The translations under genes and the position numbers were made by a program. Below are positions 26,202 to 34,845 of a stretch of 64,000 nt of DNA, piece by piece (the stretch's first letter is position 1; every line of letters starts with the position of its first letter). The DNA comes from Solimicrobium sp040544425 (GTDB lineage: Bacteria; Pseudomonadota; Gammaproteobacteria; Burkholderiales; Burkholderiaceae_D). The stretch is from positions 1 through 64,000 of the forward strand of contig JBEONO010000010.1 in assembly GCA_040544425.1 (NCBI GenBank), read 5' to 3'. The notes below the pieces were generated by a model. That model was not told the DNA's origin. It saw nothing but the letters and a program-made list of their open reading frames with translations, and searched no databases.

Positions 26202-29057
26202 ATGATGAATACCACCATGACGGAATTAGCAAAGTCTTTTGAGCCTGCCGAAATCGAAAAAATCTGGCGCACTGCATGGGAACAACGCGGCTATTTTGCC
26301 GCCTCCATGGATAGCCGAAAACCTGCATTCTGCATTCAGCTGCCGCCCCCCAACGTCACCGGGACTTTGCACATGGGGCATGCGTTTAACCAGACCATCA
26401 TGGACGGGCTGACGCGCTACTATCGCATGCGCGGTTTCAATACCTCGTGGGTGCCGGGCACCGATCATGCCGGGATCGCGACGCAAATCGTGGTGGAACG
26501 CCAGCTCGACGCACAGAAGATTTCCCGTCATGACCTCGGTCGTGAAAAATTTGTGGAAAAAGTCTGGGAGTGGAAAGAGAAATCCGGTTCGACAATTACC
26601 GGTCAGATGCGCCGCATGGGTGCTTCCGCCGACTGGCAACGTGAGTATTTCACCATGGATGCGCCACGCTCGAAGATCGTCACGGAAGTGTTCGCGCGTC
26701 TCTACGAGCAAGGTTTGATTTATCGCGGCAAGCGCCTGGTGAATTGGGATCCGGTGCTCGGTACCGCAGTGTCCGACCTGGAAGTGGTGTCGGAAGAAGA
26801 AGATGGTTCGATGTGGCAGATCCGTTATCCCTTCGCCGATGGCTCGGGTCATTTGACGGTGGCCACTACCCGTCCGGAAACCATGCTGGGTGACGTGGCG
26901 GTGGCGGTGGACCCGACCGACGAGCGTTACACTCACTTGATTGGCAAAACTCTGACCTTGCCGTTGACGGGCCGCCAGATTCCGGTCATTGCTGACGAGT
27001 ATGTCGACAAAGCCTTCGGTACCGGTTGCGTGAAGATTACGCCAGCGCATGACTTCAACGATTACGCGGTTGGTCAGCGTCATCAACTGCCCTTGATCAG
27101 CATCCTGACGCTGGATGCCAGGATCACCGAGGACAGTCCCGAAGCCTATCGCGGCCTGGACCGTTTTGTGGCCCGTAAAAAAATGATCGCCGATCTCGAT
27201 GCGTTGGGTCTGCTGGAATCTGTCAAACCGCACAAGCTGATGGTGCCGCGCGGGGATCGCACCGGTGTGGTGATTGAGCCGATGCTGACCGATCAATGGT
27301 TTATGGCCATGAGCAAACCGGCACCGGAAGGGACCTATTTCCCCGGCAAATCGATTGCCGAGGTCGCTCTGGAAAAAGTCGCGAATGGTGAAGTGAAATT
27401 CGTACCGGAGAACTGGACCACCACCTATAACCAGTGGCTGGGCAATATTCAGGACTGGTGTATTTCGCGCCAGCTGTGGTGGGGCCATCAGATTCCTGCC
27501 TGGTATGGAGAACAGGGTCAGATATTTGTCGCAACCAGCGAGGTCGAGGCCCAGGCAAAGGCTACGCAGGCGGGGTATACCGGCAGTCTGCGTCGCGATG
27601 AGGACGTGTTGGATACCTGGTTCTCTTCTGCGCTGGTGCCGTTTTCAACCATGGGCTGGCCGGATCAGACACCGGATCTGACCGCATTCCTGCCATCTTC
27701 GGTATTGGTAACGGGATTTGACATTATCTTTTTCTGGGTCGCCCGGATGATTATGATGACGGTCCACTTCACAGGCAAGGTGCCGTTCCATACCGTCTAC
27801 GTGCATGGATTGGTGCGCGATGCCAGCGGGCAGAAAATGTCCAAGTCCAAGGGCAACACTCTTGACCCGATCGATTTGATTGACGGCATTACCGTTGAAG
27901 AGCTGGTCGCCAAACGGACCACCGGTTTGATGAATCCGAAAGATGCAGAAAAAATTGCCAAGGCAACGCGCAAGGAGTTTGCAGATGGTATTCAGGCCTA
28001 TGGCACCGATGCCCTGCGGTTTACCATGGCCAGTTATGCCACCCTGGGTCGCAATATCAATTTCGATCTGGGTCGCTGCGAAGGCTATCGCAACTTCTGC
28101 AATAAATTGTGGAATGCGACGCGCTTTGTATTGATGAATGTCGAAGGCAAAGATTGCGGCTTTGACAGCCATGTGGATGGCGTATGCAAACCGGAATATC
28201 TGGATTTCTCACCGGCCGACCGTTGGATCGTGTCGATCCTGCAGCGCACCGAACAAGAGATTGCGAAAGGCTTTGCTGATTACCGCTTCGATAATATCGC
28301 CACCGGAATTTACCAGTTTGTGTGGGATGAGTATTGCGACTGGTATGTCGAAGTGGCGAAGGTGCAAATGCAGCATGGCAGCGATGCGCAGCAACGCGCG
28401 ACGCGCCGCACTTTGCTGCGCGTGTTGGAAACGGTGCTGCGTCTGGCCCATCCGATCGTGCCATTTATCACGGAATCCTTATGGCAGACGGTGGCTCCGC
28501 TGACCGGCCAGCAATTGAATCCTGCCGGCGACAGCATCATGATGCAAGCCTATCCGGAAGCAAATTTGAATAAGCTGGATGAGAGCGCCGAGGCCTGGAT
28601 GGCGACTCTGAAAACTCTGACTGATTCCTGTCGTAACTTGCGCGGCGAGATGCAGCTGTCTCCTGCCCAGCGGGTACCATTGCTGATTCAGGCGGCGAAT
28701 GCCGAAGAAAAACAAAGCCTGCAAATCTTTGCGCCGTATTTGCAGGCGCTGGCTAAGCTATCAGAGGTCCAGGTGCTGGATGCTTTGCCTGATTCACCTG
28801 CTCCGGTATCGGTGGTCGGTGAAACCAGGTTGATGCTCAAGGTAGAAATTGACGTGGCGGCCGAGCGTGAACGCCTCAATAAAGAAGCCACGCGGATCGA
28901 AGTCGAGATCAACAAGGCGCAATCCAAGCTGGATAATGAAGGTTTTGTTTCTAGAGCACCTGCTCAGGTTATTACACAGGAGCGGGAAAGAGTGGCAAAC
29001 TTCTCTGCTACGTTAGTCAAGTTGCGCGAACAGCTCGCGAAACTGCCACCGACGTAA
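26202..29057 (+). CDS. valS: Valyl-tRNA synthetase
   Basis: Class I aminoacyl-tRNA synthetase that charges tRNA-Val and edits threonine. The 951-residue protein has the HIGH-type motif HMGH at about 57-60 within PPPNVTGTLHMGHAF, the editing domain (TTRPETMLGDVAVAV), KMSKS at about 545-549, the anticodon-binding domain and the C-terminal coiled coil (about 885-950). Length is standard. ATG codons at 26202, 26205 and 26217 are all possible starts. A TATAAT at 26179-26184 lies just upstream, with no clear -35. Confidence 0.97.
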   Translation: MMNTTMTELAKSFEPAEIEKIWRTAWEQRGYFAASMDSRKPAFCIQLPPPNVTGTLHMGHAFNQTIMDGLTRYYRMRGFNTSWVPGTDHAGIATQIVVERQLDAQKISRHDLGREKFVEKVWEWKEKSGSTITGQMRRMGASADWQREYFTMDAPRSKIVTEVFARLYEQGLIYRGKRLVNWDPVLGTAVSDLEVVSEEEDGSMWQIRYPFADGSGHLTVATTRPETMLGDVAVAVDPTDERYTHLIGKTLTLPLTGRQIPVIADEYVDKAFGTGCVKITPAHDFNDYAVGQRHQLPLISILTLDARITEDSPEAYRGLDRFVARKKMIADLDALGLLESVKPHKLMVPRGDRTGVVIEPMLTDQWFMAMSKPAPEGTYFPGKSIAEVALEKVANGEVKFVPENWTTTYNQWLGNIQDWCISRQLWWGHQIPAWYGEQGQIFVATSEVEAQAKATQAGYTGSLRRDEDVLDTWFSSALVPFSTMGWPDQTPDLTAFLPSSVLVTGFDIIFFWVARMIMMTVHFTGKVPFHTVYVHGLVRDASGQKMSKSKGNTLDPIDLIDGITVEELVAKRTTGLMNPKDAEKIAKATRKEFADGIQAYGTDALRFTMASYATLGRNINFDLGRCEGYRNFCNKLWNATRFVLMNVEGKDCGFDSHVDGVCKPEYLDFSPADRWIVSILQRTEQEIAKGFADYRFDNIATGIYQFVWDEYCDWYVEVAKVQMQHGSDAQQRATRRTLLRVLETVLRLAHPIVPFITESLWQTVAPLTGQQLNPAGDSIMMQAYPEANLNKLDESAEAWMATLKTLTDSCRNLRGEMQLSPAQRVPLLIQAANAEEKQSLQIFAPYLQALAKLSEVQVLDALPDSPAPVSVVGETRLMLKVEIDVAAERERLNKEATRIEVEINKAQSKLDNEGFVSRAPAQVITQERERVANFSATLVKLREQLAKLPPT

Positions 29058-29084
29058 AACTAAAAAAACTTACAGGAGACCAGC

Positions 29085-29546
29085 ATGAACAAAAGACTAT
29101 TAGGTGCACTCGTAATTGGACTGGCAGGCGTAGTAATGGGTAATGCAGTTTATGCGGATCAAAACACGGCAACACCCGTCGGTCTTTGGAAAAACATCGA
29201 TGACGTGACCGGCAAATCCAAGGCACTGATCCGCATTACCGAGACAGATGGTGTACTGAGCGGAAAAATCGAGCGTTTGTTTCGGGATCCGGCCGAAGAT
29301 CAAAATCCGAAATGCGTAAAGTGTGAGGGTGCAAACAAGGATCAGCCGATTATCGGCATGGTGATTTTGGTTGGTCTCAAAAAAGACGGCGATGAGTATG
29401 CCGGTGGAACAATTCTGGATCCCGATAATGGGCAAACCTACAAAAGCAAATTGGTCCTGGAAGAAGATGCCAGGAAACTCCGGGTGCGTGGCTATATCGG
29501 TATTCCATGGATCGGACGCAGCCAGGTCTGGGTGCGTGAGCAATAA
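29085..29546 (+). CDS. Exported DUF2147-family protein
   Basis: A 153-residue protein with a signal peptide (MNKRLLGALVIGLAGVVMG, cleavage likely after VYA) and a DUF2147 domain: GLWKNIDDVTGKSKALI, then CVKCEGANKDQPIIGM, DPDNGQTYKSKL and RGYIGIPWIGRSQVWVR. The family folds as a small lipocalin-like barrel of unknown ligand and is common in Gram-negative periplasms. A good ribosome site (ACAGGAGA) precedes the start. It lies 27 bases after valS and converges on the broken PIN gene. Confidence 0.9.
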   Translation: MNKRLLGALVIGLAGVVMGNAVYADQNTATPVGLWKNIDDVTGKSKALIRITETDGVLSGKIERLFRDPAEDQNPKCVKCEGANKDQPIIGMVILVGLKKDGDEYAGGTILDPDNGQTYKSKLVLEEDARKLRVRGYIGIPWIGRSQVWVREQ

Positions 29547-29548
29547 GA

Positions 29549-30014
29549 TTATTCTGTAAAAAACAACTCGACTCGGTCGGTTGTCCAGGTTGGCACACCA
29601 CAACCGAAGAAATCGGAATCTTCGGTCCAGACTGGACAATCGAATCGCAATGCACAGGCCAATATCGGCCAATCGTCGGGGTCGCGTATTGCAATTCTTT
29701 GGAGGGCGCGATGTTGTTGGTCTCCGTAAATCGCAAAATCAATTCAGGGCGCGATGTTGTTGGTCTCCGTAAATCGCAAAATCAATTGATTGAACAATCG
29801 CTGACACTTTTACCAGAGTCTGTAAGGCTTGTTCGCGTGGTATTCCACGCTTCCTGAATATCGCTGGCAAATAACTGCAGGCGTCTGCAAAAGCTATGTC
29901 CGGCGCATAAAAGATAGCGGAAGCCGCATATCTTGTGATGGTGTTAATGACCCGGTTACCGAGGGTCGCGCGAATCAATATGTTTGCGTCTATGACGATT
30001 TCTTTTCTATCCAT
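29549..30014 (-). pseudogene. PIN-domain toxin gene interrupted by a tandem duplication
   Basis: The frame from ATG 30014 encodes a PIN (VapC-like RNase) start, EIVIDANILIRATLGNRV, with the conserved early Asp, but stops at 29739 after 91 residues. The lost C-terminal half is present in another frame just beyond: IRDPDDWPILACALRFDCPV, then WTEDSDFFGCGVPTW, ending at 29549. The late acidic PIN residues lie in that part. The shift is caused by a 42-base sequence repeated with a 43-base period at 29703-29787; removing one copy restores one open frame of about 140 residues. The truncated product should be inactive. The gene overlaps the antitoxin gene by eight bases. Confidence 0.85.
29703..29787. 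repeat. Tandem duplication, two 42-base copies with a 43-base period
   Basis: Bases 29703-29744 and 29746-29787 are identical (each begins AGGGCGCGATGTTG and ends CAAAATCAATT). The one-base spacer gives a 43-base period, which is not a multiple of three and shifts the reading frame of the PIN toxin gene. Confidence 0.97.
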
Positions 30015-30276
30015 TTGATTTTTTTTTGGCTTTCTTTCTCAAAGCTTCAAATTCTGCCACAATTTCTTCTTCGCTGATTCCATGGTCTTCCAGTAGTTTC
30101 GCCATTGTCTTGCCCGCCTGCCTTAATGCCGCAATGCTTTCATCTTTCGGATTTTGTGCGGGAATAAAATACCCGATTGTTTGACCATGCCTTGTTATCG
30201 CAACTGCGGTGTTGGAATTGATATAGTCGGCCATATCAGCGCGAAATTCCCTCATCCCTACTTTAAGTGCCTGCAT
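30007..30276 (-). CDS. Phd/YefM-type antitoxin
   Basis: An 89-residue antitoxin of the prevent-host-death type: MQALKVGMREFRADMADYIN followed by AVAITRHGQTIGYFIPA, then an acidic and lysine-rich C-terminal tail that would bind the toxin. Start is ATG 30276 with GAGG well placed; the longer frame upstream lacks a ribosome site. It overlaps the PIN toxin start. It appears intact although the toxin is broken, and may still regulate its own promoter in the 223-base divergent gap before the decarboxylase gene. Confidence 0.88.
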   Translation of the reverse strand: MQALKVGMREFRADMADYINSNTAVAITRHGQTIGYFIPAQNPKDESIAALRQAGKTMAKLLEDHGISEEEIVAEFEALRKKAKKKSNG

Positions 30277-30499
30277 AATATTGCCTCGCTTACCGATGAA
30301 TGCTGAGTTGATAATCAATGTGTACACACTTTAGCTTTGGTTTTCAAAGCCGACAAATTCTAATTGGGAAAATGGCGGGATTTAATTAGTTGTAACACTG
30401 ATTAAAGCAAAAAGCATAAGCCCATAAACGCTGCTAAACTGCCCATTTTGGTAATTGGTACTTGCTCCACAATCCGTTACATCTATGGAAGGAAACAGT

Positions 30500-31240
30500 A
30501 TGACCGAAGAAGAAGTGCGTCAAAATGGTTTTGCCATGCCTATGCACAACCCCGCTTACCCACCGGGACCATACCGTTTTGTGGACCGGGAATATCTGAT
30601 CATCAGCTATCGCACCGATCCGGTGTTGTTGCAGAAAATGATTCCCGCGCCGCTCAAGATGACCGAACCCATCGTCAAATTCGAATTTATCAATATGCCG
30701 GACTCAACCGGTTTCGGCCATTACTGCGAGTCGGGTCAGGTGATTCCCGTGACGTTGGACGGTGTGCCAGGTGGCTATGTGCACAGCATGTACCTGAACG
30801 ATCATCCGCCGATTGCTGGCGGCCGGGAATTGTGGGGCTTTCCGAAAAAGTTGGGGGAACCGGAGTTGCGGGTGCATACCGATACTTTGGTCGGCACCCT
30901 GGAGTATTCAGGTACCCGGGTTGCAACCGGCACGATGGGTTTCAAACATAAAACCCTGGATCCAAAAACCGTGTTGCCTGGCATGCTGGCAGCGAACTTT
31001 TTATTGAAAATCATCCCGCATGTTGACGGAACCCCGCGCATCTGCGAGCTGGTTCAATATAACCTGACCGATATCACGATCAAAGGTGCATGGAGCGGTC
31101 CCGGTGCATTGGAGTTAAGCGCCCATGTACTCGCACCAATCGCTGCTCTGCCTGTTTTGGAAATACTTTCAGCGACCCATATTCTCGCTGATTTGACTCT
31201 GCCGTATGGACGGGTGGTCTATGACTACCTCAAACGTTAA
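30500..31240 (+). CDS. adc: Acetoacetate decarboxylase
   Basis: Converts acetoacetate to acetone and CO2 through a lysine Schiff base. The 246-residue protein carries ELWGFPKKLGEP, where K116 matches the catalytic lysine of the clostridial enzyme (Lys115) and K117 the residue that lowers its pKa. Start is ATG 30500 behind GGAAGGAAA; upstream in-frame codons lack family similarity. 3-hydroxybutyrate dehydrogenase follows by 20 bases, so the pair could take 3-hydroxybutyrate to acetone. Confidence 0.9.
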   Translation: MTEEEVRQNGFAMPMHNPAYPPGPYRFVDREYLIISYRTDPVLLQKMIPAPLKMTEPIVKFEFINMPDSTGFGHYCESGQVIPVTLDGVPGGYVHSMYLNDHPPIAGGRELWGFPKKLGEPELRVHTDTLVGTLEYSGTRVATGTMGFKHKTLDPKTVLPGMLAANFLLKIIPHVDGTPRICELVQYNLTDITIKGAWSGPGALELSAHVLAPIAALPVLEILSATHILADLTLPYGRVVYDYLKR

Positions 31241-31260
31241 TCTATTTAAAGGAAACGATC

Positions 31261-32040
31261 ATGTTAAAAGATAAGGTTGCTGTTATCACTGGAGCTGCAA
31301 GCGGTATTGGTAAAGAAATTGCGATTGAATACGCCAGGCTGGGCGCCAAAGTTGTCATCGCCGATCTGGATCTGACAGCAGCGCAGAACACCGCTGCCGA
31401 CATTGTCAAAAGCGGCGGGGTGGCAATGGGTGTGGCCATGAATGTGGTGGATGAAGCGCAAGTCGATAAAGGCGTGGCTGACGTGGTTGCTGCTTATGGT
31501 GGCGTGGATATTTTGATCAGCAATGCCGGCATTCAAATCATCAGCCCGATCGTGGAACTGAGTCTCGATAACTGGAAGAAGCTGATCGCGATCCATCTGG
31601 ATGGCGCATTCCTCACCACCCGGGCCTGCATGCGCGCGATGATCAAAACTGGCCGCGGCGGATCAATTATTTATATGGGTTCAGTGCACTCTCATGAAGC
31701 CTCACCGCTGAAAGCGCCCTACGTCGCCGCTAAACATGGCTTGATCGGTCTGGCAAAAGTGGTCGCCAAAGAAGGCGCCAAAGACAAGATTCGCGCCAAC
31801 GTGATCTGTCCCGGATTTGTGCGTACGCCTTTGGTCGACAAGCAAATCCCCGAACAGGCCAAATCGTTGGGGATCACTGAAGAAGAAGTGATCAAGAATG
31901 TGATGTTGAAAGAAACCGTCGATGGCGAATTCACCACCGTGCAAGACGTTGCGGCACTGGCAGTTTTCCTGGGCGGCTTTGAAACCAATGCGCTCACCGG
32001 TCAATCGATTACCGTCAGTCACGGCTGGCATATGCAGTAA
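31261..32040 (+). CDS. 3-hydroxybutyrate dehydrogenase (SDR family)
   Basis: NAD-dependent oxidation of 3-hydroxybutyrate to acetoacetate, a step in use of stored polyhydroxybutyrate. The 259-residue short-chain dehydrogenase has TGAASGIG at 10-17, the NAG motif at 88-90, and S141, Y154 and K158 as the catalytic set. The sequence PYVAAKHGLIGLAKVVAKEG and a C-terminal GWHMQ are typical of the family. It is cotranscribed with adc, and a terminator follows its stop. Confidence 0.9.
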   Translation: MLKDKVAVITGAASGIGKEIAIEYARLGAKVVIADLDLTAAQNTAADIVKSGGVAMGVAMNVVDEAQVDKGVADVVAAYGGVDILISNAGIQIISPIVELSLDNWKKLIAIHLDGAFLTTRACMRAMIKTGRGGSIIYMGSVHSHEASPLKAPYVAAKHGLIGLAKVVAKEGAKDKIRANVICPGFVRTPLVDKQIPEQAKSLGITEEEVIKNVMLKETVDGEFTTVQDVAALAVFLGGFETNALTGQSITVSHGWHMQ

Positions 32041-32070
32041 GCCAGTAGCCCACTGTTCAACTTCGATTAG

Positions 32071-32099
32071 AATGACGTGATTTTTCACGTCATTTTTTT
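32071..32099 (+). terminator. Rho-independent terminator after the adc operon
   Basis: Perfect nine-base stem AATGACGTG / CACGTCATT with a six-base loop, followed by a T run. It ends one base before the first possible xdhC start. Confidence 0.88.
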
Positions 32100-33089
32100 A
32101 TGGATACCATGGAAATTCAGGATTTAGAAGTGTTAAAAACCGCTGCCGACTGGAAGCATGCTGGCTTTCAGGTCAGTCTGGCTACAGTCGTGCAAACCTG
32201 GGGCAGCGCGCCGCGTCCACCCGGCTCGATTCTGGCCTTGCGTGACGACGGACTGGTACTCGGTTCGGTTTCTGGCGGATGCATTGAAGATAATCTGATC
32301 CTGCGGGTACGGGAACAGGGCATGCCTGACAGGCCGGAGTGGGTGCAGTATGGTGTCACGCGTGAACAGGCGCAGCATTTCGGTTTGCCCTGCGGCGGCA
32401 TATTGGAGCTGGTGCTGGAGCCATTGCTGGACATAGGCTGGATCAATGAAATCCTGCAGCGCACCGGCACGCATGAGCTGGTGCGGCGTACTTTGACTCT
32501 CGCAAACGGTGTCACTGAGCTTGCAGCAGATACCCAGAATCAGGCTTTGATGTTTGCCGATGGCCGACTGAGCATGACGTTTGGTCCACAAATGCGCTTG
32601 TTGATTATCGGCGCGGGACAGCTGTCACAACTGGTGGCGCAGATGGCCGTGCCACTCGGCTTTGACGTGTTGATGTGCGATCCGCGCGAGGAATATACCG
32701 GTACCTGGCAGCCAGCCTGGGGTCGGCATGTGCCGGGCATGCCCGATGATGTCGTGCTGCAGATTTGCCCAGATGTGCATACGGCGATCGTGGCGTTGAC
32801 CCATGATCCGAAGTTGGACGACATGGCATTGCTGGAAGCGCTCAAGTCCGAAGCCTTTTATGTCGGTGCGCTGGGCTCGCGCGCCAATAATAAAAAACGC
32901 CGCGAGCGGCTTGCATTGTTTGATTTGACGCCTGACCAGATTCAGCGTTTGCATGGCCCGATTGGTCTGCACATAGGCAGTCGCGTTCCGGCAGAAATCG
33001 CTGTTTCAATATTGGCCGAAGTGATCAGCGTCAAGAACGGTGTATTGCCTTTACAAAAAAAGGCAGATGAGGACTTACTTGCTAAGTAG
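32100..33089 (+). CDS. XdhC/CoxI-family molybdoenzyme maturation factor
   Basis: XdhC binds the molybdenum cofactor, guards its sulfuration and hands it to xanthine dehydrogenase-type enzymes. The 329-residue protein has the N-terminal XdhC domain (TWGSAPRPPGSILAL, SVSGGCIED) and a C-terminal Rossmann domain (LLIIGAGQLSQLV, then YVGALGSRANNKKR). ATG 32100 abuts the upstream terminator and has no ribosome site; ATG 32109 is an alternative with a weak one. No xdhA or xdhB is present. It overlaps the convergent VWA gene by 15 bases. Confidence 0.85.
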   Translation: MDTMEIQDLEVLKTAADWKHAGFQVSLATVVQTWGSAPRPPGSILALRDDGLVLGSVSGGCIEDNLILRVREQGMPDRPEWVQYGVTREQAQHFGLPCGGILELVLEPLLDIGWINEILQRTGTHELVRRTLTLANGVTELAADTQNQALMFADGRLSMTFGPQMRLLIIGAGQLSQLVAQMAVPLGFDVLMCDPREEYTGTWQPAWGRHVPGMPDDVVLQICPDVHTAIVALTHDPKLDDMALLEALKSEAFYVGALGSRANNKKRRERLALFDLTPDQIQRLHGPIGLHIGSRVPAEIAVSILAEVISVKNGVLPLQKKADEDLLAK

Positions 33090-34244
33090 CCGCATGCCGC
33101 GTTCCAGGCCCTCGATCGTGACCGGAAACATGCGATTGCTCAGCAACTGACGAATCACGGCAATCGATTGCCGATATTCCCACAAGCCTTCCGGTTCGGG
33201 ATTTAACCAGATAAATTTCGGGAAGGTGCTGGCCAGACGTTGTAGCCAGGTCGCCCCAGCTTCCTCATTGTGGTATTCGACAGAGCCGCCCGGTTGCAAA
33301 ACTTCATACGGACTCATCGTGGCATCGCCGACCAAAATCAATTTGGTATCCGGAGGGTATTTGCGCAGCAGGTCCCAGGTGGGCATTTTTTCAGCGTGGC
33401 GGCGATGGTTATTCTTCCACAAAAAATCGTAGACACAATTATGGAAATAAAAAAACTCCATATTTTTGAATTCAGTTTTCGCCGCTGAGAACAGTTCCTC
33501 AGTACGTTGGATATGGTCATCCATGGTGCCGCCCACGTCCAGAAGCATCAGCACCTTGATATTGTTTTTGCGCTCCGCCTGCATCTTGATATCGAGATAC
33601 CCGGCATTGTTGGCGGTGGCGTGAATGGTTGCATCGAGCGCCAATTCGTCCTGCGCACCCTGACGCGCAAATTTGCGCAGACGGCGCAACGCCACTTTGA
33701 TATTGCGTGTTCCCAATTCCAGATTGTCGTCGTAATCGCGATAAGCGCGCGCTTCCCAGATTTTGACCGCTGTGCGGTTGCCACCCTTGCCACCGATCCG
33801 CACGCCTTCGGGATTGGTACCGCCATTGCCAAACGGGGAGGTCCCGCCGGTGCCTATCCATTTGCTGCCGCCTTCATGACGTTCTTTTTGTTCTTTCAGC
33901 AGTTCGGCGATGCGATCCATCAATTTGTCGTAACCAAATTTTTCCAGCGCGGCCTTTTGTTCATCGCTCAGCTCGCGCTGCATGCGCTTCTTCAGCCAGT
34001 CCAACGGAATTTCCGGATGCTGTTCAAACAAATGATCAATGCCCTTGAAGTATTGTCCGAAAGCCTTGTCGAATTTGTCAAAATGCGCTTCGTCTTTGAC
34101 CATGACCAGCCGCGCCAGAAAATAAAATTCTTCCAGCGAAGTTGACGCGAGATTTTTTTGCAGCGCTTCCAGCAACATCAAAAATTCTTTGATCGATACC
34201 GGAACCTTGGCGTCTTTAAGCGCAAAGAAAAAACCGATTAACAT
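33075..34244 (-). CDS. VWA-domain protein, CoxE-like
   Basis: A 389-residue protein of the VWA/CoxE-like family that works with a MoxR ATPase. The N-terminal helical part (about 1-120) is followed by a glycine-rich linker near 126-155 and a VWA domain with the metal site LLDVGGTMDDH in place of the classic DxSxS. Such pairs load metals or assemble enzymes; in carboxydotrophs CoxD and CoxE mature CO dehydrogenase. The gene overlaps the GNAT gene upstream by seven bases and xdhC tail to tail. Confidence 0.85.
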   Translation of the reverse strand: MLIGFFFALKDAKVPVSIKEFLMLLEALQKNLASTSLEEFYFLARLVMVKDEAHFDKFDKAFGQYFKGIDHLFEQHPEIPLDWLKKRMQRELSDEQKAALEKFGYDKLMDRIAELLKEQKERHEGGSKWIGTGGTSPFGNGGTNPEGVRIGGKGGNRTAVKIWEARAYRDYDDNLELGTRNIKVALRRLRKFARQGAQDELALDATIHATANNAGYLDIKMQAERKNNIKVLMLLDVGGTMDDHIQRTEELFSAAKTEFKNMEFFYFHNCVYDFLWKNNHRRHAEKMPTWDLLRKYPPDTKLILVGDATMSPYEVLQPGGSVEYHNEEAGATWLQRLASTFPKFIWLNPEPEGLWEYRQSIAVIRQLLSNRMFPVTIEGLERGMRLLSK

Positions 34245-34831
34245 GTTTCTGGCGTTCGTTCCAGTTTAGAACTCAAGTGTTGTTCGATGCCGGTCCATTC
34301 GGTATTTAAAATACTGTACACGACCGAATCACGAATGCGGCCATCTGGCATGATTTTGTGGTTGCGCAAGATGCCATCACGCTTGGCACCGAGGCGTTCG
34401 ATAGCGCGCTGCGAGGCCTGGTTTAACCAGTCAGTTCGGAATTCCACGGCGATGCAATTGAGTTGGGTGAAGGCGTGACGCAACAACAGCAACTTGCATT
34501 CAGTATTGATCGCTGTGCGTTGCGCGCGCCTGGCATACCAGGTGTAACCAATTTCGAGGCGACGACTTGGTGCATCGATATTGCAATAGCGGGTCGTGCC
34601 GACAATCTTGCCGGAAAAATTTTCAAACACCACAAATGGCAGTGCCTCGCCCTTGCTTTGCAGCGAGAGTGCCGTCTCTAACCAAAGCTGCATTTGTTCC
34701 GGTCTCGGCACACTCGTAAAAAATAGATTCCACAATTCACCATCCGCTGCAGCCTCTTGCAGGCCAGCTAAATGGTTTGGTGAAAGTGCCTGCAATGTAA
34801 CGAAGCGTCCAGTCAAGGTAATGGGTTCCAT
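34238..34831 (-). CDS. GNAT-family N-acetyltransferase (RimJ/RimL-like)
   Basis: A 197-residue acetyltransferase of the GNAT_3 type: TLTGRFVTLQALSPNHL at the start, IVGTTRYCNID, LEIGYTWYARRAQRTAINTE with the acetyl-CoA loop, and VEFRTDWLNQASQRAIERLG at the end. The substrate is probably a small molecule or protein amino group but is unknown. It lies between the MoxR and VWA genes, 14 bases from one and overlapping the other, so it belongs to that operon. Confidence 0.88.
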   Translation of the reverse strand: MEPITLTGRFVTLQALSPNHLAGLQEAAADGELWNLFFTSVPRPEQMQLWLETALSLQSKGEALPFVVFENFSGKIVGTTRYCNIDAPSRRLEIGYTWYARRAQRTAINTECKLLLLRHAFTQLNCIAVEFRTDWLNQASQRAIERLGAKRDGILRNHKIMPDGRIRDSVVYSILNTEWTGIEQHLSSKLERTPETC

Positions 34832-34845
34832 GCGTCTCCTCGATA

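Noticed and set aside
26226..27488. A 420-codon open frame on the minus strand opposite valS.
   Set aside because: It is an antisense shadow of a strongly conserved gene, with no ribosome site and no recognisable domain.
33200..33540. Loss of the VWA metal site in the CoxE-like protein, because it reads DVGGTM rather than DxSxS.
   Set aside because: This variant is, to my recollection, usual for this subgroup, so it is not evidence of decay.
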